DNA from: Kitasatospora sp. NBC_00315
GTDB taxonomy: Bacteria; Actinomycetota; Actinomycetes; Streptomycetales; Streptomycetaceae
Assembly: GCF_041435095.1 (NCBI RefSeq)
Contig: NZ_CP108025.1
Span: 4,402,001 to 4,466,000, forward strand
Length of the DNA: 64,000 nt
Reading direction: 5' to 3'
The notes beneath the pieces are model-generated. The model was not told the origin of the DNA and did not search any database. It worked only from the letters and a program-made list of their open reading frames with translations. This document shows positions 63,578 to 64,000 of this stretch, piece after piece. Both the position numbers and the translations under genes were made by a program. The first letter of the stretch is position 1. Each line of letters begins with the position of its first letter.

Positions 63578-64000
63578 TCAGACCTTGCTGACGACGATGG
63601 TGTCCGGGAGCAGTTTCTCCAGGTCGTCGACGTCGGAGGTGAAGACGGTGACCTGTCCTTTCTGGCGCATGGCGACAACGGCGAGCATCGCGTCGATGGC
63701 GTACTTGTGACCGTGCAGGTTCGTTGCGGCCAGCAGTCTGCGGGCTTGCCTGGCCTCGTCCTTGCCCAGGTCGGCCACGCTGACGCGAGAGAGGACCCAG
63801 TCCCACCGCTGCTCGGTGGTCCTGCTGTCGTATGCCTCGACGAGAGTCATGGGAGAGGTGACCACGTCGGCCTCGCCACGTGCCGCGAGTTCGAGGCGGG
63901 CGATCATCATCCGGTCACCGCGAACGGCGAGGGAGAGGGCTTCGCAGTCGAGCACGAAGACACGCACCGGCCTGGCCTCGCTGCCGTGCTTCCTCGTCAC
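63578..64000 (-). CDS. PIN-domain (VapC-like) toxin, start at or beyond right edge
   Basis: A 140-residue PIN protein as read. 'RVFVLDCEALSLAVRG' holds the first catalytic Asp, 'TSPMTLVEAY' the conserved Glu, 'HKYAIDAMLAVVAMRQ' the central Asp and 'VTVFTSDVDDLEKLL' the last Asp pair. PIN nucleases cut RNA and usually pair with an antitoxin encoded just upstream, which would be outside the window. The GTG at 64000 overlaps a possible GTGA junction with such a gene; a later start near 'RVFVLD' is also possible. Adjacent to the tRNA-Ser scars, in keeping with mobile cargo. Confidence 0.8.
   Translation of the reverse strand: MTRKHGSEARPVRVFVLDCEALSLAVRGDRMMIARLELAARGEADVVTSPMTLVEAYDSRTTEQRWDWVLSRVSVADLGKDEARQARRLLAATNLHGHKYAIDAMLAVVAMRQKGQVTVFTSDVDDLEKLLPDTIVVSKV

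Noticed and set aside
1..64000. CRISPR array or complete insertion sequence
   Set aside because: No regularly spaced repeat-spacer units and no intact transposase with terminal inverted repeats were seen; only an IS30 HTH fragment at 57925-58060.

Overview
The window is GC-rich actinomycete chromosomal DNA. Strong third-position GC bias, GTG starts, AGGAG-type ribosome sites, frequent ATGA/GTGA overlaps, a SARP-NB-ARC-TPR regulator, DUF664/DinB proteins and a nitrate reductase fused to a CysJ-type flavoprotein all point to Streptomycetaceae (Streptomyces or Kitasatospora). The species cannot be named from the sequence.

0-19 kb is ordinary accessory chromosome: an ArsR regulator (cut by the left edge) divergent from a quinone reductase, an MMPL exporter followed by a NarL-type two-component pair, an unknown Cys-rich protein, a beta-propeller lipoprotein, a rhomboid-like membrane protein, the 1404-residue nitrate reductase/diflavin reductase fusion, a DinB-like protein, a MarR/MFS efflux pair, an AraC regulator with an oxidoreductase, and a methyltransferase.

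19.1-39.0 kb is the main attraction, a compact biosynthetic gene cluster that I cannot match to a known product. Arm 1 (19.1-27.8 kb) has an FMN reductase, an MFS exporter, four translationally coupled ATP-grasp ligases, a serine O-acetyltransferase and a cysteine-synthase-type PLP enzyme. In the middle lie a 53-residue membrane/secreted peptide and, facing it, a SARP regulator with NB-ARC and TPR domains. Arm 2 (31.6-39.0 kb) has a bicupin, a glutamine-dependent asparagine-synthetase-like amidotransferase, a PrpF-fold isomerase, an acyl-CoA-dehydrogenase-fold flavoprotein lacking the usual catalytic Glu, a dihydroorotase, a flavin reductase and an orotate phosphoribosyltransferase. Three direct repeats with an 11-bp period (core GGGAAC) lie upstream of arm 1, the small peptide and arm 2, the layout expected for SARP operators. 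The leaders of arm 1, the peptide and arm 2 each contain a strong hairpin. I infer a peptide-like or ureido/pyrimidine-like metabolite assembled without NRPS or PKS: an activated serine derivative, ATP-dependent amide bonds, and a duplicated 'orotate-style' ring-closure, oxidation and ribosylation set.

39-57.8 kb holds accessory and regulatory genes: TerD, a D-Ala-D-Ala carboxypeptidase, a 14-bp minisatellite beside a 17-bp-stem terminator, an MFS pump divergent from an XRE-cupin regulator, a truncated TetR relic, a VOC protein, an ECF41 sigma factor with a matching promoter in front of the divergent membrane gene, a metallophosphoesterase, an orphan SLATT protein, two regulator/quinone-reductase pairs with visible operators, and a Ser/Thr kinase - ECF sigma - two secreted paralogues locus.

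57.8-64 kb looks like a plastic, transfer-prone edge: an IS30-type HTH relic, a Tat-exported FAD oxidase, an AT-richer gene-free patch, two 3'-half copies of a tRNA-Ser(GGA) gene 3.1 kb apart (attachment-site scars), and between them a SUKH-like gene and HEAT-repeat genes, one broken by both an in-frame stop and a frameshift. A PIN-domain toxin gene reaches the right edge.
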